NCBI RefSeq assembly: GCF_000009265.1
Contig: NC_008384.1
Location: 62,001 to 126,000 of the forward strand
Origin: Rhizobium johnstonii 3841
GTDB taxonomy: Bacteria; Pseudomonadota; Alphaproteobacteria; Rhizobiales; Rhizobiaceae
Length of the DNA: 64,000 bases
Reading direction: 5' to 3'
Shown one piece after another: positions 1-9,302 of the stretch. Position numbers and translations under genes: made by a program. Position 1 is the first letter of the stretch. Every line of letters starts with the position of its first letter. The notes below the pieces were generated by a model. The model made no database searches, was not told the DNA's origin, and saw nothing but the letters and a program-made list of their open reading frames with translations.

Positions 1-63
1 GAAGGTTTCCGAAAGGCGGGGATAGCCCTTCAGCACGACGAGGATCTTGCGGCGTGGCGGCAA
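1..63 (-). CDS. Glycosyltransferase N-terminus (cut by window edge)
   Basis: This is the first 21 codons of a minus-strand gene that runs off the window. The peptide reads PPRRKILVVLKGYPRLSETF after the start, which is the classic opening of GT4-type glycosyltransferases (a hydrophobic beta strand followed by YPxLSETF). The frame is closed by the stop of the upstream gene at 73-75, and the only start before the motif is a TTG at 61-63. Eight bases separate it from the preceding glycosyltransferase, so the two are probably co-transcribed. The start codon choice is uncertain. Confidence 0.6.
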   Translation of the reverse strand, partial: MPPRRKILVVLKGYPRLSETF

Positions 64-72
64 GGCTTTGCC

Positions 73-1281
73 CTATTCCGCGCCGACGAGGGAAAGGTGG
101 CTGCCGCGGCTGTCGATCCACCGGCCGACGGTCTGCGAGATATGGTCCAGGCCTTCGAGACGCATATTGGCGCCGCTCTTTGATGGCGGCTGGCGCAAGG
201 GCAGGCGCTTCAGCGCCTCGGCCATGATGGTCGGATCGGCCGACTGCTCCGGCAGCAGCATGTCGACGAGGCCGAGTTCGCTCGCCCGCTTGGCGCGCAG
301 CAGTTGTTCCTCGCGTGGCTTGACGCGCGGCACGATGAGCGCCGGCTTGTCGAAGGAAAGGATCTCGCAATAGGTGTTGTAGCCGCCCATGGCGACGACG
401 CCGGTGGCGCTGTCGATCAGCTCTTCCATGTGATTGTCGAACTCGATCACCTCGATATAGGGAATGGCTTCCCCCTTCTGCACCAGCTTGGCCCGCTCGG
501 CGGCCGGCATATAGGGCCCGAGCACCACGAGCGCCTTCTGCGTCAGCGTCGGATCGGCCTCATAGGCATTCATGACGTCGTGGACGAGATCGGAGCCGTC
601 GCCGCCGCCGCCTGTGGTGACGAGGATGTAATTGTCCTTGCGGGCGTTGATCGAGGTCTTGCCCCTGGAGACGCTGCGCTGCAGGAAGCCGACGAAATCC
701 ATCTTCCGGCGCAGGCTGGCCGGCACGTCGAGGCCGATCAGCGGATCGTAGAAATCCGGCGGACCGTAGACCCAGACGCTATCGTAATATTGGTCGATCT
801 TCTGCATGATGCTGTTTTTCTTCCACTCGGCCTCGAGCAGGTGCGGCGCATCCATGATCTCGCGAAGCCCCAGCACCAGAACGGTGCCGCGTGCCTTGAG
901 ATAGGCGAGCGTATCCTCGATCTCGCCCTTCAGTCCCATCGGTTCCTTGTCGACGATGAAGATATCGGGCTGGAAGGTCTCGGCCGTGTGGCGAATGCTC
1001 GCTTCGCGCATCTTCAGCGTTTCGTGCAGGTCGATATGGCTGGCAAGCGACGTATATTCGCCGTTGCGCAGCTTGATGACGCTCGGGATCTTCACGAAGT
1101 CGACGCGGGCGCGGTAGTCGAAGGCGCCGGCGATCGTGGCACCCGAAATGATCAGGATGTTGAGGCCGCGATAATCCTCGACCAGCGCATGGGCGATCGC
1201 GCGACAGCGGCGCAGATGGCCGAGACCGAAAGTGTCGTGGCTGTACATGAGGATGCGCGCATCTTCGAGACGTCTGGACAT
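73..1281 (-). CDS. Glycosyltransferase family protein (GT-B/MurG-like)
   Basis: The protein is about 402 residues. It opens with ARILMYSHDTFGLGHLRRC, the N-terminal strand and glycine-rich loop of GT-B enzymes resembling MurG and the undecaprenyl-linked GT28 group. A C-terminal half contains the donor-binding-type stretch VVAMGGYNTYCEILSFDKPA. No signal peptide or membrane helix is seen, so it should work on the cytoplasmic face, probably in exopolysaccharide or another surface glycan. I chose the internal ATG at 1281 because the family usually starts just before the first strand; an upstream start at 1323 would add 14 unlike residues. The next gene downstream is another glycosyltransferase. 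The acceptor and sugar donor cannot be told from sequence. Confidence 0.8.
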   Translation of the reverse strand: MSRRLEDARILMYSHDTFGLGHLRRCRAIAHALVEDYRGLNILIISGATIAGAFDYRARVDFVKIPSVIKLRNGEYTSLASHIDLHETLKMREASIRHTAETFQPDIFIVDKEPMGLKGEIEDTLAYLKARGTVLVLGLREIMDAPHLLEAEWKKNSIMQKIDQYYDSVWVYGPPDFYDPLIGLDVPASLRRKMDFVGFLQRSVSRGKTSINARKDNYILVTTGGGGDGSDLVHDVMNAYEADPTLTQKALVVLGPYMPAAERAKLVQKGEAIPYIEVIEFDNHMEELIDSATGVVAMGGYNTYCEILSFDKPALIVPRVKPREEQLLRAKRASELGLVDMLLPEQSADPTIMAEALKRLPLRQPPSKSGANMRLEGLDHISQTVGRWIDSRGSHLSLVGAE

Positions 1282-1316
1282 GGGCATCCCTTCTGGGGTC
1301 AGCAACATAGTTAGTA

Positions 1317-1347
1317 CCCCCACCGTCCGGAGGCCAAGAGGTGGGGG
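1317..1347. repeat. Hairpin between ABC operon and glycosyltransferase
   Basis: An 8-bp perfect inverted repeat (CCCCCACC and GGTGGGGG) surrounds a 15-nt loop. It lies after the last gene of the ABC importer operon and just before the glycosyltransferase. No T-run follows it on either strand, so it is a weak candidate for an intrinsic terminator. It may instead slow transcription or protect the operon mRNA end. Confidence 0.4.
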
Positions 1348-1377
1348 CGGTGCCGTGATGGGCCGCCGCGTTTCCTG

Positions 1378-2550
1378 CTATTTGTAGGGATCTGCCGCAT
1401 CACGCAAGCCGTCTCCCAGAAAGTTGAACGCCAAAATGACGAGAACAACAGGAATGATCGGATAGAGCAGCCATGGATAGAAGGCGATGACGCTGACGCT
1501 TTTTGCCTCGGTCAGCAGGATGCCCCAGCTGGTGATCGGCGGACGAAGGCCGAGGCCGAGGAAGGAGAGCGCAGTCTCTCCAAGGATCATGCCGGGGATT
1601 GAAATCGTCGCCGAAGCAATGAGATGCGACATGAAGCCCGGCACCAGATGCCGGCCGATGATGCGCGGCGTGCTGGCGCCCATCAGCTGTGCGGCCTGGA
1701 CATAATCCTCCTCGCGCAGCGCCAGGAGCTTGGAGCGCACGGCACGCGCCAGCCCCGTCCAGTCGATGATGCCGAGGATGACGGTGATGCCGAAATAGAT
1801 GACGATCGGGCTCCAGGTCACCGGCATGATGGCGGCCAGCGCCATCCACAGCGGCAGGCTCGGCAGCGATTGCAGCACTTCGATCAGGCGCTGGACGATG
1901 AGATCGAAAATGCCGCCGCGATAACCGGCAAGACCGCCGATGACGATGCCGAGCACGAAGCTGATCGAAATGCCGATCAGACCGATGGTCAGCGATATCC
2001 GCGCGCCGTAGAGGATGCGCGAAAGCACGTCACGGCCGAGCCGGTCGGTGCCGAGCAGGAACATCTGCCCGCCGATCGCCGGACAGACGAGATGATAGTT
2101 CGACGCGACAACCCCCCAGAATTTATAGGCATCGCCGCGGCAGAAGAAACGGATCGGCTGCACGTCGTTCGTCTTGTCCGTATAGACGCGGTGCAGAGTA
2201 TCGATATCGAGCGTCATGCTGCGGCCGTAGACGAAGGGACCGACGAAGCTGCCCTTGTCGAAGAAGTGGATGGGCTGCGGCGGCGCATGGATGAAATCGA
2301 CATTGCGCGTGTGCAGGCCGTAGGGCGCCAGGAACTCGACGATCAGGATCATCAGGTAGACGGCGGCGAGAAAGATGCCGGAGATCAAGGCCAGCTTGTG
2401 CTGCTTGAACTTCCACCACATCAGCTTTTTCTGCGAGGCGAGATGGATGCGCGATTGCGCCGCCGTCATGCTTTCGGTCGCCTGCGGATCGAAAGGAGCG
2501 GTCGAGACGTAATGGGGAAGCGGCGCGCCGGGTGCGGGAAGGGGCGACAT
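1378..2550 (-). CDS. ABC transporter permease (DppC/OppC type)
   Basis: This is an inner-membrane permease of about 390 residues, of the peptide/nickel (PepT) ABC family. It has the N-terminal helix after the KFKQHKLALISG entry, an extended periplasmic loop with GTDRLGRDVLSRILYGAR (the hallmark before the permease domain), and the EAA loop around QAAQLMGASTPRIIGRHLVPG. The start at 2550 overlaps the stop of the other permease in a TAATG arrangement, so the two are translationally coupled. It is the last gene of a four-gene importer operon. The periplasmic insert between helix 1 and the GTDRLGRD motif is longer than in DppC and is seen in the subgroup with larger Tat-exported binding proteins. 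Confidence 0.9.
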   Translation of the reverse strand: MSPLPAPGAPLPHYVSTAPFDPQATESMTAAQSRIHLASQKKLMWWKFKQHKLALISGIFLAAVYLMILIVEFLAPYGLHTRNVDFIHAPPQPIHFFDKGSFVGPFVYGRSMTLDIDTLHRVYTDKTNDVQPIRFFCRGDAYKFWGVVASNYHLVCPAIGGQMFLLGTDRLGRDVLSRILYGARISLTIGLIGISISFVLGIVIGGLAGYRGGIFDLIVQRLIEVLQSLPSLPLWMALAAIMPVTWSPIVIYFGITVILGIIDWTGLARAVRSKLLALREEDYVQAAQLMGASTPRIIGRHLVPGFMSHLIASATISIPGMILGETALSFLGLGLRPPITSWGILLTEAKSVSVIAFYPWLLYPIIPVVLVILAFNFLGDGLRDAADPYK

Positions 2551-3548
2551 TATTTGGTGCTCCTGCCTTGCAGACGGATGCGGGGATCGAGGAAGCCGAG
2601 CGCGATGTCGGAGATCAGCACGCCGATGACGTTGAGGAAGGCCAGGAACATCAGGAAGGAGCCGGCGAGGTACATGTCCTGGCTCTGTAGCGCCTTGATG
2701 AGCATCGGCCCCGTCGTCTCCAGCGACAGCACGATCGCGACGATCTCGGCGCCCGAGATGATCGACGGCAGGATCGAGCCGATATCGGCGACGAAGAAGT
2801 TGAGCGCCATGCGCAGCGGATATTTGACCAGCGCCTTGAGCGGCGGCAGGCCCTTGGCGCGGGCGGTGACGACATACTGCTTCTGCATCTCGTCGAGCAG
2901 ATTGGCGCGCAGCCGCCGGATCATGCCGGCCGTGCCGGCCGTGCCGACGATGATGACCGGGATCCACAGGTGAGAGAGGATCGACCGCGCCTTCTCCCAG
3001 CTCATCGGCGCCGAGATATATTGCTGGTCCATCAGGTGGCCGATCGAGATGCCGAACCAGATATTGGCGAAATACATCAGGATCAACGCCAGCATGAAGT
3101 TCGGAATGGCGATGCCGAGCAGGCCGAGGAACGTCAGCCCGTAATCACCCCAGCTGTACTGGTGGGTGGCCGAATAGATGCCGATCGGAAAGGCGATCAG
3201 CCAGGTGAGCAGGATCGTCGTGAAGGAGACGAGCATCGTCAGCCACAGACGATCGCCGACCACGTCGGAGACCGGCAGCTGGTATTCGAAGGAATAGCCG
3301 AAATCGCCGTGCAGCATGCCGCCGACCCAGTAGAAATAGCGCACGATCTCCGGCTTGTCGAAGCCGTATTGCTGGCGCATCTCCTCGATTTCCTGGAGAT
3401 TGGCGGTCTCGCCGGAGGCACGCAGCTCGGCGATCTGGCTCTCGAAGAAGTCGCCCGGCGGCAGCTCGATGATGGTGAAGACCAGCGCCGAAATGACGAA
3501 GAGCGTCGGCACCATGGCGGCGATGCGCCAGAGAATGTATCTGAGCAC
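2550..3548 (-). CDS. ABC transporter permease (DppB/OppB type)
   Basis: This 332-residue inner-membrane permease starts MLRYILWRIAAMVPTLFVIS, the typical first helix of DppB/OppB proteins. It has an EAA-type loop at TARAKGLPPLKALVKYPLRM, which contacts the ATPase. An acidic periplasmic insert after helix 1 (about residues 30-60) contains QQYGFDKPEIVRYFYW, as in related peptide permeases. It pairs with the following permease, whose start overlaps this stop by one base, and begins three bases after the binding-protein stop. Substrate is unknown: di/oligopeptides or glycosides are both possible for this family. Confidence 0.9.
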   Translation of the reverse strand: MLRYILWRIAAMVPTLFVISALVFTIIELPPGDFFESQIAELRASGETANLQEIEEMRQQYGFDKPEIVRYFYWVGGMLHGDFGYSFEYQLPVSDVVGDRLWLTMLVSFTTILLTWLIAFPIGIYSATHQYSWGDYGLTFLGLLGIAIPNFMLALILMYFANIWFGISIGHLMDQQYISAPMSWEKARSILSHLWIPVIIVGTAGTAGMIRRLRANLLDEMQKQYVVTARAKGLPPLKALVKYPLRMALNFFVADIGSILPSIISGAEIVAIVLSLETTGPMLIKALQSQDMYLAGSFLMFLAFLNVIGVLISDIALGFLDPRIRLQGRSTK

Positions 3549-3551
3549 GCC

Positions 3552-5459
3552 TCAGGCCTCCTTGTACCAGAATGCATCCGGCATGTAGACGCCGAGATAG
3601 GAGGTGGGATCGAAGCCGTAGAGCGCTTTCTCCGGCAGGTTCTGCAGCTTGGCGGCGCGAAGGATCGGCTGCAGCGTGCTGTTGATGAGACCGATCGAGA
3701 ACACCTGCTGCGTATAGAGCGACAGCATCTTGTGCCAGATCACCTGGCGCTCCTCGAATTTCGCGGTCGAGCCCCATTGGCTGAGCAGGTCGACCATTTC
3801 GGCGGCCTCCGGCAGGTCTGGTGCGACGCCCTCCTGGCCGGCGGAGAGGTAATGCATGCCCCAGAGCGGCCATTGCAGCTGATCGTCGAGCGTCGGCGCA
3901 AGGCCTGAAGGCGACATGTCGGCCGTCGGCACGCCATTGTCGAGGCCGTACCAGATCGACATCATGATCGAGCCGCTCATGGCGCGGTTGCGAAAGACGT
4001 CGCGCTGCGAGGTGCGGGTATAAAGCGCCAGGCCGATATTGGCCCAGTGATCGTGCACCAGTTCCAGCACGTCGGTGTCGAGATTGCTTTCGCCGGCCGT
4101 CTCGACGGTGATCTCGGCGCGCCGCCCGTCCGGCAGCAGCCGGATGCCGTCGTCGTCGCGTTTGGTCAAGCCGAGCTCGTCGAGCAGCCGGTTGGCCTCG
4201 TCGGGATCAAACTTCACGAAGGCGTCGGCATATTCCTGCTTGAAGAGCGGACTGTCGGGCAGGACCGTATCGGCGCTTGGCGTGCCGAGACCGTAGAAGG
4301 CGACCATGTTGATCTCGTGCCGGTCGATCGCCAGCGACAGCGCCCGGCGCAGGCGCACGTCGCGGAACAGGCCGCGCCACACCTCGTCGGCACAGTTGAG
4401 GTTCGGCAGCAACGTGATGCGCGAGCCGCGCGCGAGCTTCCAGAGATTGACCTTCACCGGGAAGCGCTTCTCGGCCTCCTTCAGGAAGGTGTAGTCGTTG
4501 AAATCGATGCCGGTCACCTGCAGGTCGGCTTCGCCTGCACCCGCCTTGGCGGCGATGATCGACGAGGAGGAGACGTTGAGGATGAAACGGTCGAGATAGG
4601 GAAGCTGCCTGCCGTTCTCGTCGATGCGGTGGAAGAACGGGTTGCGCTCGAAGACGAACTGCTCGGACGGCAGCGGCGTCGTATTGCGCCAGGGATCGAG
4701 CGTCGGCAGGTTCGGATTTTCCGGACGGTAGGAGCGCGCCATCTTGATGTGCAGATCCTGCCATTTCTTGACGCGGTAGGTCTTCATCAGCTCGTCCATC
4801 TTCGCCTGGTCGGGCTGGAATTTCTTGTGGAACTGCTTGAGATAATGACCAGGGCCGAAGATGACGAGCGGCTGCGGGCCTGCCAGCGTCGGCAGGAACA
4901 TCGGGTTGGGTTTTTCCCAGCTGTAGCGCACGGTCAGCGGATCGAGCATCTCGAAGCGCGGCAGGCTGCCGTGCGGGCGAAGCTCCAGCGCGCCGCCGCC
5001 CGGCGTCAGCTTGTCGTTCAGGATGACGTCTTCCCACCAGTAGCGGAAATCGTCGGCCGTGAACGGCTGGCCGTCGGACCATTTATGGCCCTCGCGCAGC
5101 GTGAAGGTGAAGACCGTGTCGTCTTCGGACTGGAAACCGGCCAGGATATCCGGCTGGAACTGCAGGTGCTTGTTGTAGCCGACCAGGCGGGCATAGCCGT
5201 AGATCGTCATGAAACGGATGTCGCGCTGGCTGCCGATGATGGTGCGCACCGTGCCGCCATAGGCACCGGGTTCGAGCCCCATCTCCTTCAGGTTGACGAT
5301 GCGCGGGCGGACGGGAATGCGCTCGGCCATCGGCGGCAGGCTGCCTGATGTCAGCCGTTCCTTCAGGAATTCCGGCTCGCCGACCTGCCCGGCGCGAAGC
5401 ACCGCGGGTGCGATCGCAGCACCCACAAGGCCACCGAGAAACGTGCGACGCGTCACCAT
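3552..5459 (-). CDS. ABC transporter substrate-binding protein, family 5, Tat-exported
   Basis: The product is about 635 residues, large for a family 5 (SBP_bac_5) binding protein. It starts MVTRRTFLGGLVGAAIAPAV, a twin-arginine signal (TRRTFLGG) followed by a hydrophobic stretch, so it should be exported folded to the periplasm. The body contains family marks such as FTLREGHKWSDGQPFTADDF and the RDVRLRRALSLAIDRHEIN region. Its start overlaps the stop of the ATPase gene by one base (TGATG), supporting this internal start over longer alternatives. It probably decides the specificity of the importer, which cannot be read from sequence. Confidence 0.9.
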   Translation of the reverse strand: MVTRRTFLGGLVGAAIAPAVLRAGQVGEPEFLKERLTSGSLPPMAERIPVRPRIVNLKEMGLEPGAYGGTVRTIIGSQRDIRFMTIYGYARLVGYNKHLQFQPDILAGFQSEDDTVFTFTLREGHKWSDGQPFTADDFRYWWEDVILNDKLTPGGGALELRPHGSLPRFEMLDPLTVRYSWEKPNPMFLPTLAGPQPLVIFGPGHYLKQFHKKFQPDQAKMDELMKTYRVKKWQDLHIKMARSYRPENPNLPTLDPWRNTTPLPSEQFVFERNPFFHRIDENGRQLPYLDRFILNVSSSSIIAAKAGAGEADLQVTGIDFNDYTFLKEAEKRFPVKVNLWKLARGSRITLLPNLNCADEVWRGLFRDVRLRRALSLAIDRHEINMVAFYGLGTPSADTVLPDSPLFKQEYADAFVKFDPDEANRLLDELGLTKRDDDGIRLLPDGRRAEITVETAGESNLDTDVLELVHDHWANIGLALYTRTSQRDVFRNRAMSGSIMMSIWYGLDNGVPTADMSPSGLAPTLDDQLQWPLWGMHYLSAGQEGVAPDLPEAAEMVDLLSQWGSTAKFEERQVIWHKMLSLYTQQVFSIGLINSTLQPILRAAKLQNLPEKALYGFDPTSYLGVYMPDAFWYKEA

Positions 5460-7348
5460 CAGCGCAACTCCTTGGCATCGGCGCCTTTGCGGGCGCGCAC
5501 CAGATGGCCGTCGCCGAGGTCGGCATAGGCAAGTTCGGAAGCGTCGTCGTGTTCGGCGGTGAAGGTCGTGCCCCAGTTCTGCTTGTCGGCGGCGCCGTTT
5601 TCCCTGAGCGCCTTGAAATCGAGCGGCCGGTCGAGATCGGGGAAGGGGACGGCGGCGAGCAGCGATTTCGTATAGGGGTGCACCGGATCGCGCAGGATGA
5701 TCTCGCGCGGCGCAATCTCGACGATGCGGCCCTTGCACATCACCGCGATGCGGTCGGCCATATAATCCACGACGGCGAGATTGTGCGAAATGAACAGGTA
5801 GGTAAGCCCCAGTTCCTTCTGCAGGTCCTTCAACAGGTTGAGGATCTGCGCCTGCACGGAGACGTCAAGTGCCGAGACCGGCTCGTCGAGGATGACGAGC
5901 TTCGGGCCGAGCGCGAGTGCGCGCGCGATGCCGATGCGCTGGCGCTGGCCGCCCGAAAAACTGTGCGGGTAACGGCTGAGATAACGTTTGTCGAGGCCGA
6001 TTGCCGCCATCAATCCTTCGACCTTGCGCTTGCGCTCGTCACTGTCGCCGCGGTCATGGATCTCGAGCGGTTCACTTAAGATGTTGCGCACCGTCATGCG
6101 CGGCGAAAGCGAGGAGACCGGATCCTGGAACACCATCTGGATCTTGGTCCGCATGTCCTGCAGTTCGGCGCCTTTGACGGAGAGGACGTCGACGACCTCC
6201 TTGCCGTCGTTGAACACCACCGCGCCGCTGTCCGGCGTGATGGCGCGCATCAGGATCTTGCTGAGCGTCGTCTTGCCGCAGCCGGACTCGCCGACCAGGC
6301 CGAGACATTCGCCGCGGCGGATGTCGAAGCTGACGTCGTCGACGGCGCGCAGGACGGTGGCTTCGTGCTTGCCGAAGAAACTGCGCTTGCGCGTCTTGTA
6401 GGTCTTCGAGAGATTGGCGACGGACAGCAGGATGCCTGGCGCCTCTGCCTGGAGCGGCTTCTTCTTGCCGACGAGGGACTCGAGATTGACCGTCACCTCG
6501 CGCAGCGCTTTCAGCCGCTCGCCGGGTTTCATGTCGAAATGCGGAACGGCGGCCATCAGGCCCTTGAGATAGGGATGCTGCGGATTGCGGAAGATATCCT
6601 CGACCGGCCCGGCCTCCATGATCTCGCCATGATAGATGACGACCACCTCGTCGGCCATGTTGGCGACGATGCCGAGATCGTGGGTGATCAGCAGCATCGC
6701 CATGCCGAGCTTGGCCTGCAGCTCGCGCAGCAGTTCGAGGATCTGCGCCTGGATCGTCACGTCGAGCGCCGTCGTCGGCTCGTCGGCGATCAACAGCGCC
6801 GGCTTGCAGATCAGCGCCATGGCGATCATCGCGCGCTGGCGCATGCCGCCGGACAGTTCGAACGGATACATGTCGTAGGTGCGATGTGGGTTGGAAAAGC
6901 CGACCAGGCCGAGCATCTCCTCGGTCTTTTCACGGGCTTCCTGCTTGTCGGCTTCGGTATGGATCAGCAGCACTTCGCTGATCTGATTGCCGATCGTATG
7001 CAGCGGCGAGAGCGAGGTCATCGGCTCCTGGAAGATCGTCGCCATGCGGCGGCCGCGCAGGTCGCGCATTTCCTCGCTGTCGCGCGGAAAGGACAGGATA
7101 TCGGTCGTGCTGCCGTCGAGCGGATCGGTGAACAGGATGCTGCCCGAGGCCTTGGCCGGATTGGGCAGGATGCCCATGATCGACTGGCTGATCACCGATT
7201 TTCCCGAGCCGGATTCACCGACGAGAGCGGTGACCTTGCCCGGAAGAATGCGAAGATTGGCTTGTTTTACGACGCGTAGCCGGTCACCGAAAACCGAGAA
7301 GGAGACGTCGAGATTTTCAATACGCAACAGATCCGCTGCAGACGCCAT
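5459..7348 (-). CDS. ABC transporter ATP-binding protein, two fused ATPase domains
   Basis: This 629-residue protein joins DppD-like and DppF-like ATPases in one chain. The first domain has Walker A GESGSGKS at 44-51 and signature LSGGMRQR near 165. The second has GESGCGKT near 353 and FSGGQRQR near 461, each followed by a DEP Walker B. Each domain ends with the oligopeptide-type extension (HPYLKGLMAAVP and HPYTKSLLAAVP). It is the first gene of the four-gene importer operon and is translationally coupled to the binding-protein gene. The fusion is common in rhizobial peptide importers. Confidence 0.93.
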   Translation of the reverse strand: MASAADLLRIENLDVSFSVFGDRLRVVKQANLRILPGKVTALVGESGSGKSVISQSIMGILPNPAKASGSILFTDPLDGSTTDILSFPRDSEEMRDLRGRRMATIFQEPMTSLSPLHTIGNQISEVLLIHTEADKQEAREKTEEMLGLVGFSNPHRTYDMYPFELSGGMRQRAMIAMALICKPALLIADEPTTALDVTIQAQILELLRELQAKLGMAMLLITHDLGIVANMADEVVVIYHGEIMEAGPVEDIFRNPQHPYLKGLMAAVPHFDMKPGERLKALREVTVNLESLVGKKKPLQAEAPGILLSVANLSKTYKTRKRSFFGKHEATVLRAVDDVSFDIRRGECLGLVGESGCGKTTLSKILMRAITPDSGAVVFNDGKEVVDVLSVKGAELQDMRTKIQMVFQDPVSSLSPRMTVRNILSEPLEIHDRGDSDERKRKVEGLMAAIGLDKRYLSRYPHSFSGGQRQRIGIARALALGPKLVILDEPVSALDVSVQAQILNLLKDLQKELGLTYLFISHNLAVVDYMADRIAVMCKGRIVEIAPREIILRDPVHPYTKSLLAAVPFPDLDRPLDFKALRENGAADKQNWGTTFTAEHDDASELAYADLGDGHLVRARKGADAKELR

Positions 7349-7502
7349 ACCAATGAAATTCCCCAGTCTTCTATGTTCCCGTTAAGCCACACTAGCGTAC
7401 CGCAAACGGGGTGTCCAGTTGATGACAATCATAGAAAAACCCCCACGTCCCGCCGAAGTTCCCCGGGCGAGACGCGCGAATTATCACAGGGGTTGCAGGC
7501 TG

Positions 7503-8846
7503 TTACTGGATGAACTTCTCCATGCTGCTGCGCTCGACATGTTTCTTGGCGTCGCGATGCAGGAGAATGACCTGCTCGGCTTCCGACAGTCCGTTCTGCA
7601 CGGCCTCGCGGAAGCTCTCGTCGACGTTGATTGCGGGTGCCGGCGCACGCGGCTGCAGCACGGTCACCTTCTGGCGGATGCCGCGCAGCTTCTCCTCGCC
7701 GAGCGTCGTCCATTCGCCGCCGCAGTAACCGGCGAAGGCCTGGCTGGCGACGACCTCGCGGCCGTATTTCTTGGTCAGGATCTGCAGGCGTTGCACCTCG
7801 TTGACCGCCGAGCCGAAGGCGGAGAAGGTCAGGCGGTCCTTGAGGCCGACATTGCCGAACATGACGTTGCCGACATGCAGGCCGATGCCGTAGCCGACCC
7901 TGGTCATGCCCTTCTGCTCGCGGTCCCTGTTGAGCTCGGCGACCCGTGCCTGCGCCTGATGGACGGCCGAAAGAGCCGCCTCGCAGGCAATTTTCGATGG
8001 GTCCTTATGGCGCCCGCAAGGATAGACGGCGAGAAAGCCGTCGCCGAGGAAACTCAGGATCTCGCCGCCATTGCGGTTGAACGGGGCGGCGATCGCGTCG
8101 AAGAACTGGTTCAGCGTGTCGATATAGGCCTGCCGGCCTTCCTTTTCGGCATAGACGGTGGATTCGCGCATGTCGCCCATGACGAGGGCTGCGCGGATCG
8201 TCTCGCCGTCGCCGCGGCGGATCTGGCCGTTCAGCACCCGCTTGCCGGCGTCGCCGCCGAGATAGGTGGTCAGCATGTTGTTGGCGAGCTTGCCGAGCAC
8301 CGCCATCTTGGCGGCGACCGCCAGATGGTTCTGCATCCTGAGCAGCGCGTCGATCATGTCGTCGGAAAAGCCGGTGTGATGGTCCGTTGACCAGGAACCC
8401 ATCATGCCCTGCACCGAGCCGTCGCCGAAGGGCTGCACGAAGGCGAGATAGTCGGTGATGCTATCCTTGCGCAGGTCCTCGAAAATCGGGAATTCGTTCG
8501 GCCCATCCTGCATCAGCCGGCGGCGGATGTGCTGCAGATTGTTGTCGAGCAGGTAATAATATGGGCTCTGCAGGAAGCGGTCCGGCTTCTGCCCGGCGGG
8601 CATGCGGAAGCCCTCGATGGTAACGCCGCTGGCGCGCCGCCAGGTGAAGCTCAGCGCATCGTAAAGCGGGTGCAGCATCGAAAAAGAAAGATGCACGCGC
8701 GCAAGTGGCAGACCCGCGGCAGTCAACCTTTCGCAGAAACCGCGCACGATGTTTTCAAGCTCGTCTCCGGCCAGCGAAGAGTTCGTCAGCCATTCAGCGA
8801 CCCGGTCCAAAAGGATGGAGGACACGCTGGATTCGATCGTGCTCAT
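7503..8846 (-). CDS. Class III adenylate/guanylate cyclase domain protein
   Basis: The protein is about 447 residues from the ATG at 8846 (MSTIESSVSSIL). An N-terminal region of about 200 residues contains HLSFSMLHPLYDALSFTWRR, a sensor-like domain found upstream of many rhizobial cyclases. The C-terminal catalytic domain has the metal-binding region GDMRESTVYA near 221, FLGDGFLAVY near 264, and the late stretch TFSAFGSAVNEVQRLQ. No membrane helix is present, so it should be cytoplasmic and make cAMP (or cGMP). A longer start at 8915 exists, but its extra residues look unlike coding sequence. Rhizobia carry many such cyclases; the signal sensed here is unknown. Confidence 0.85.
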   Translation of the reverse strand: MSTIESSVSSILLDRVAEWLTNSSLAGDELENIVRGFCERLTAAGLPLARVHLSFSMLHPLYDALSFTWRRASGVTIEGFRMPAGQKPDRFLQSPYYYLLDNNLQHIRRRLMQDGPNEFPIFEDLRKDSITDYLAFVQPFGDGSVQGMMGSWSTDHHTGFSDDMIDALLRMQNHLAVAAKMAVLGKLANNMLTTYLGGDAGKRVLNGQIRRGDGETIRAALVMGDMRESTVYAEKEGRQAYIDTLNQFFDAIAAPFNRNGGEILSFLGDGFLAVYPCGRHKDPSKIACEAALSAVHQAQARVAELNRDREQKGMTRVGYGIGLHVGNVMFGNVGLKDRLTFSAFGSAVNEVQRLQILTKKYGREVVASQAFAGYCGGEWTTLGEEKLRGIRQKVTVLQPRAPAPAINVDESFREAVQNGLSEAEQVILLHRDAKKHVERSSMEKFIQ

Positions 8847-9302
8847 TCTCGGTATGATCCTCATAAGGCACGCCATCCCCAAGAGCCAAAAGTCCCTCGG
8901 CCGGCACATTTTCATGCGCAGGTCACAAGGAAATCAGGATGTACGAGCGGTATTATTGTGTCAACGATCTGCCGAAAGCCCGGCAGCGGCGCCCCTCAGT
9001 TCCCCCATGGCGGGATCGGACGGGTAGTCCTTTCGCGGTGGTTCATTATCAAAAGTCAAAATAGGGATGCTGCAAATGCGAAACAATGGGATGCGCATTT
9101 TTTTGTGCGCTCAAGTTGCAGCGAAGGGAGCGGCCTGAGTCATTTCGGCCACACCCGGTCGGCCACACCCGATAAGCATCGCAAGGGGGTCGCGGCTCTG
9201 TTTTTCAGCTCCTGTCGTTCGCGGAGAGACGGGGCCTGGGTTTAATTTGCCTGGAGCATGCATTAGATCAGCTTTCCCTGTTCCCGTTCGAAAGATCCCG
9301 CC
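8847..9302. other. Divergent intergenic region, 456 bp
   Basis: No gene was recognised. The region should hold the promoters of the minus-strand cyclase and the plus-strand UDP-sugar dehydrogenase. It contains a 14-bp tandem direct repeat at 9145-9172 (TCGGCCACACCCGG then TCGGCCACACCCGA) and an A/T-rich patch near 9040-9110. Confidence 0.5.

Noticed and set aside
304..1314. Long open frame antisense to the glycosyltransferase gene
   Set aside because: It lies fully inside a gene with strong family motifs and reads as low-complexity Arg/His/Asp-rich shadow of high-GC codons.
1624..2973. 449-codon plus-strand open frame over the ABC permeases
   Set aside because: It is antisense to two clear permease genes and has shadow-type composition with no family motif.
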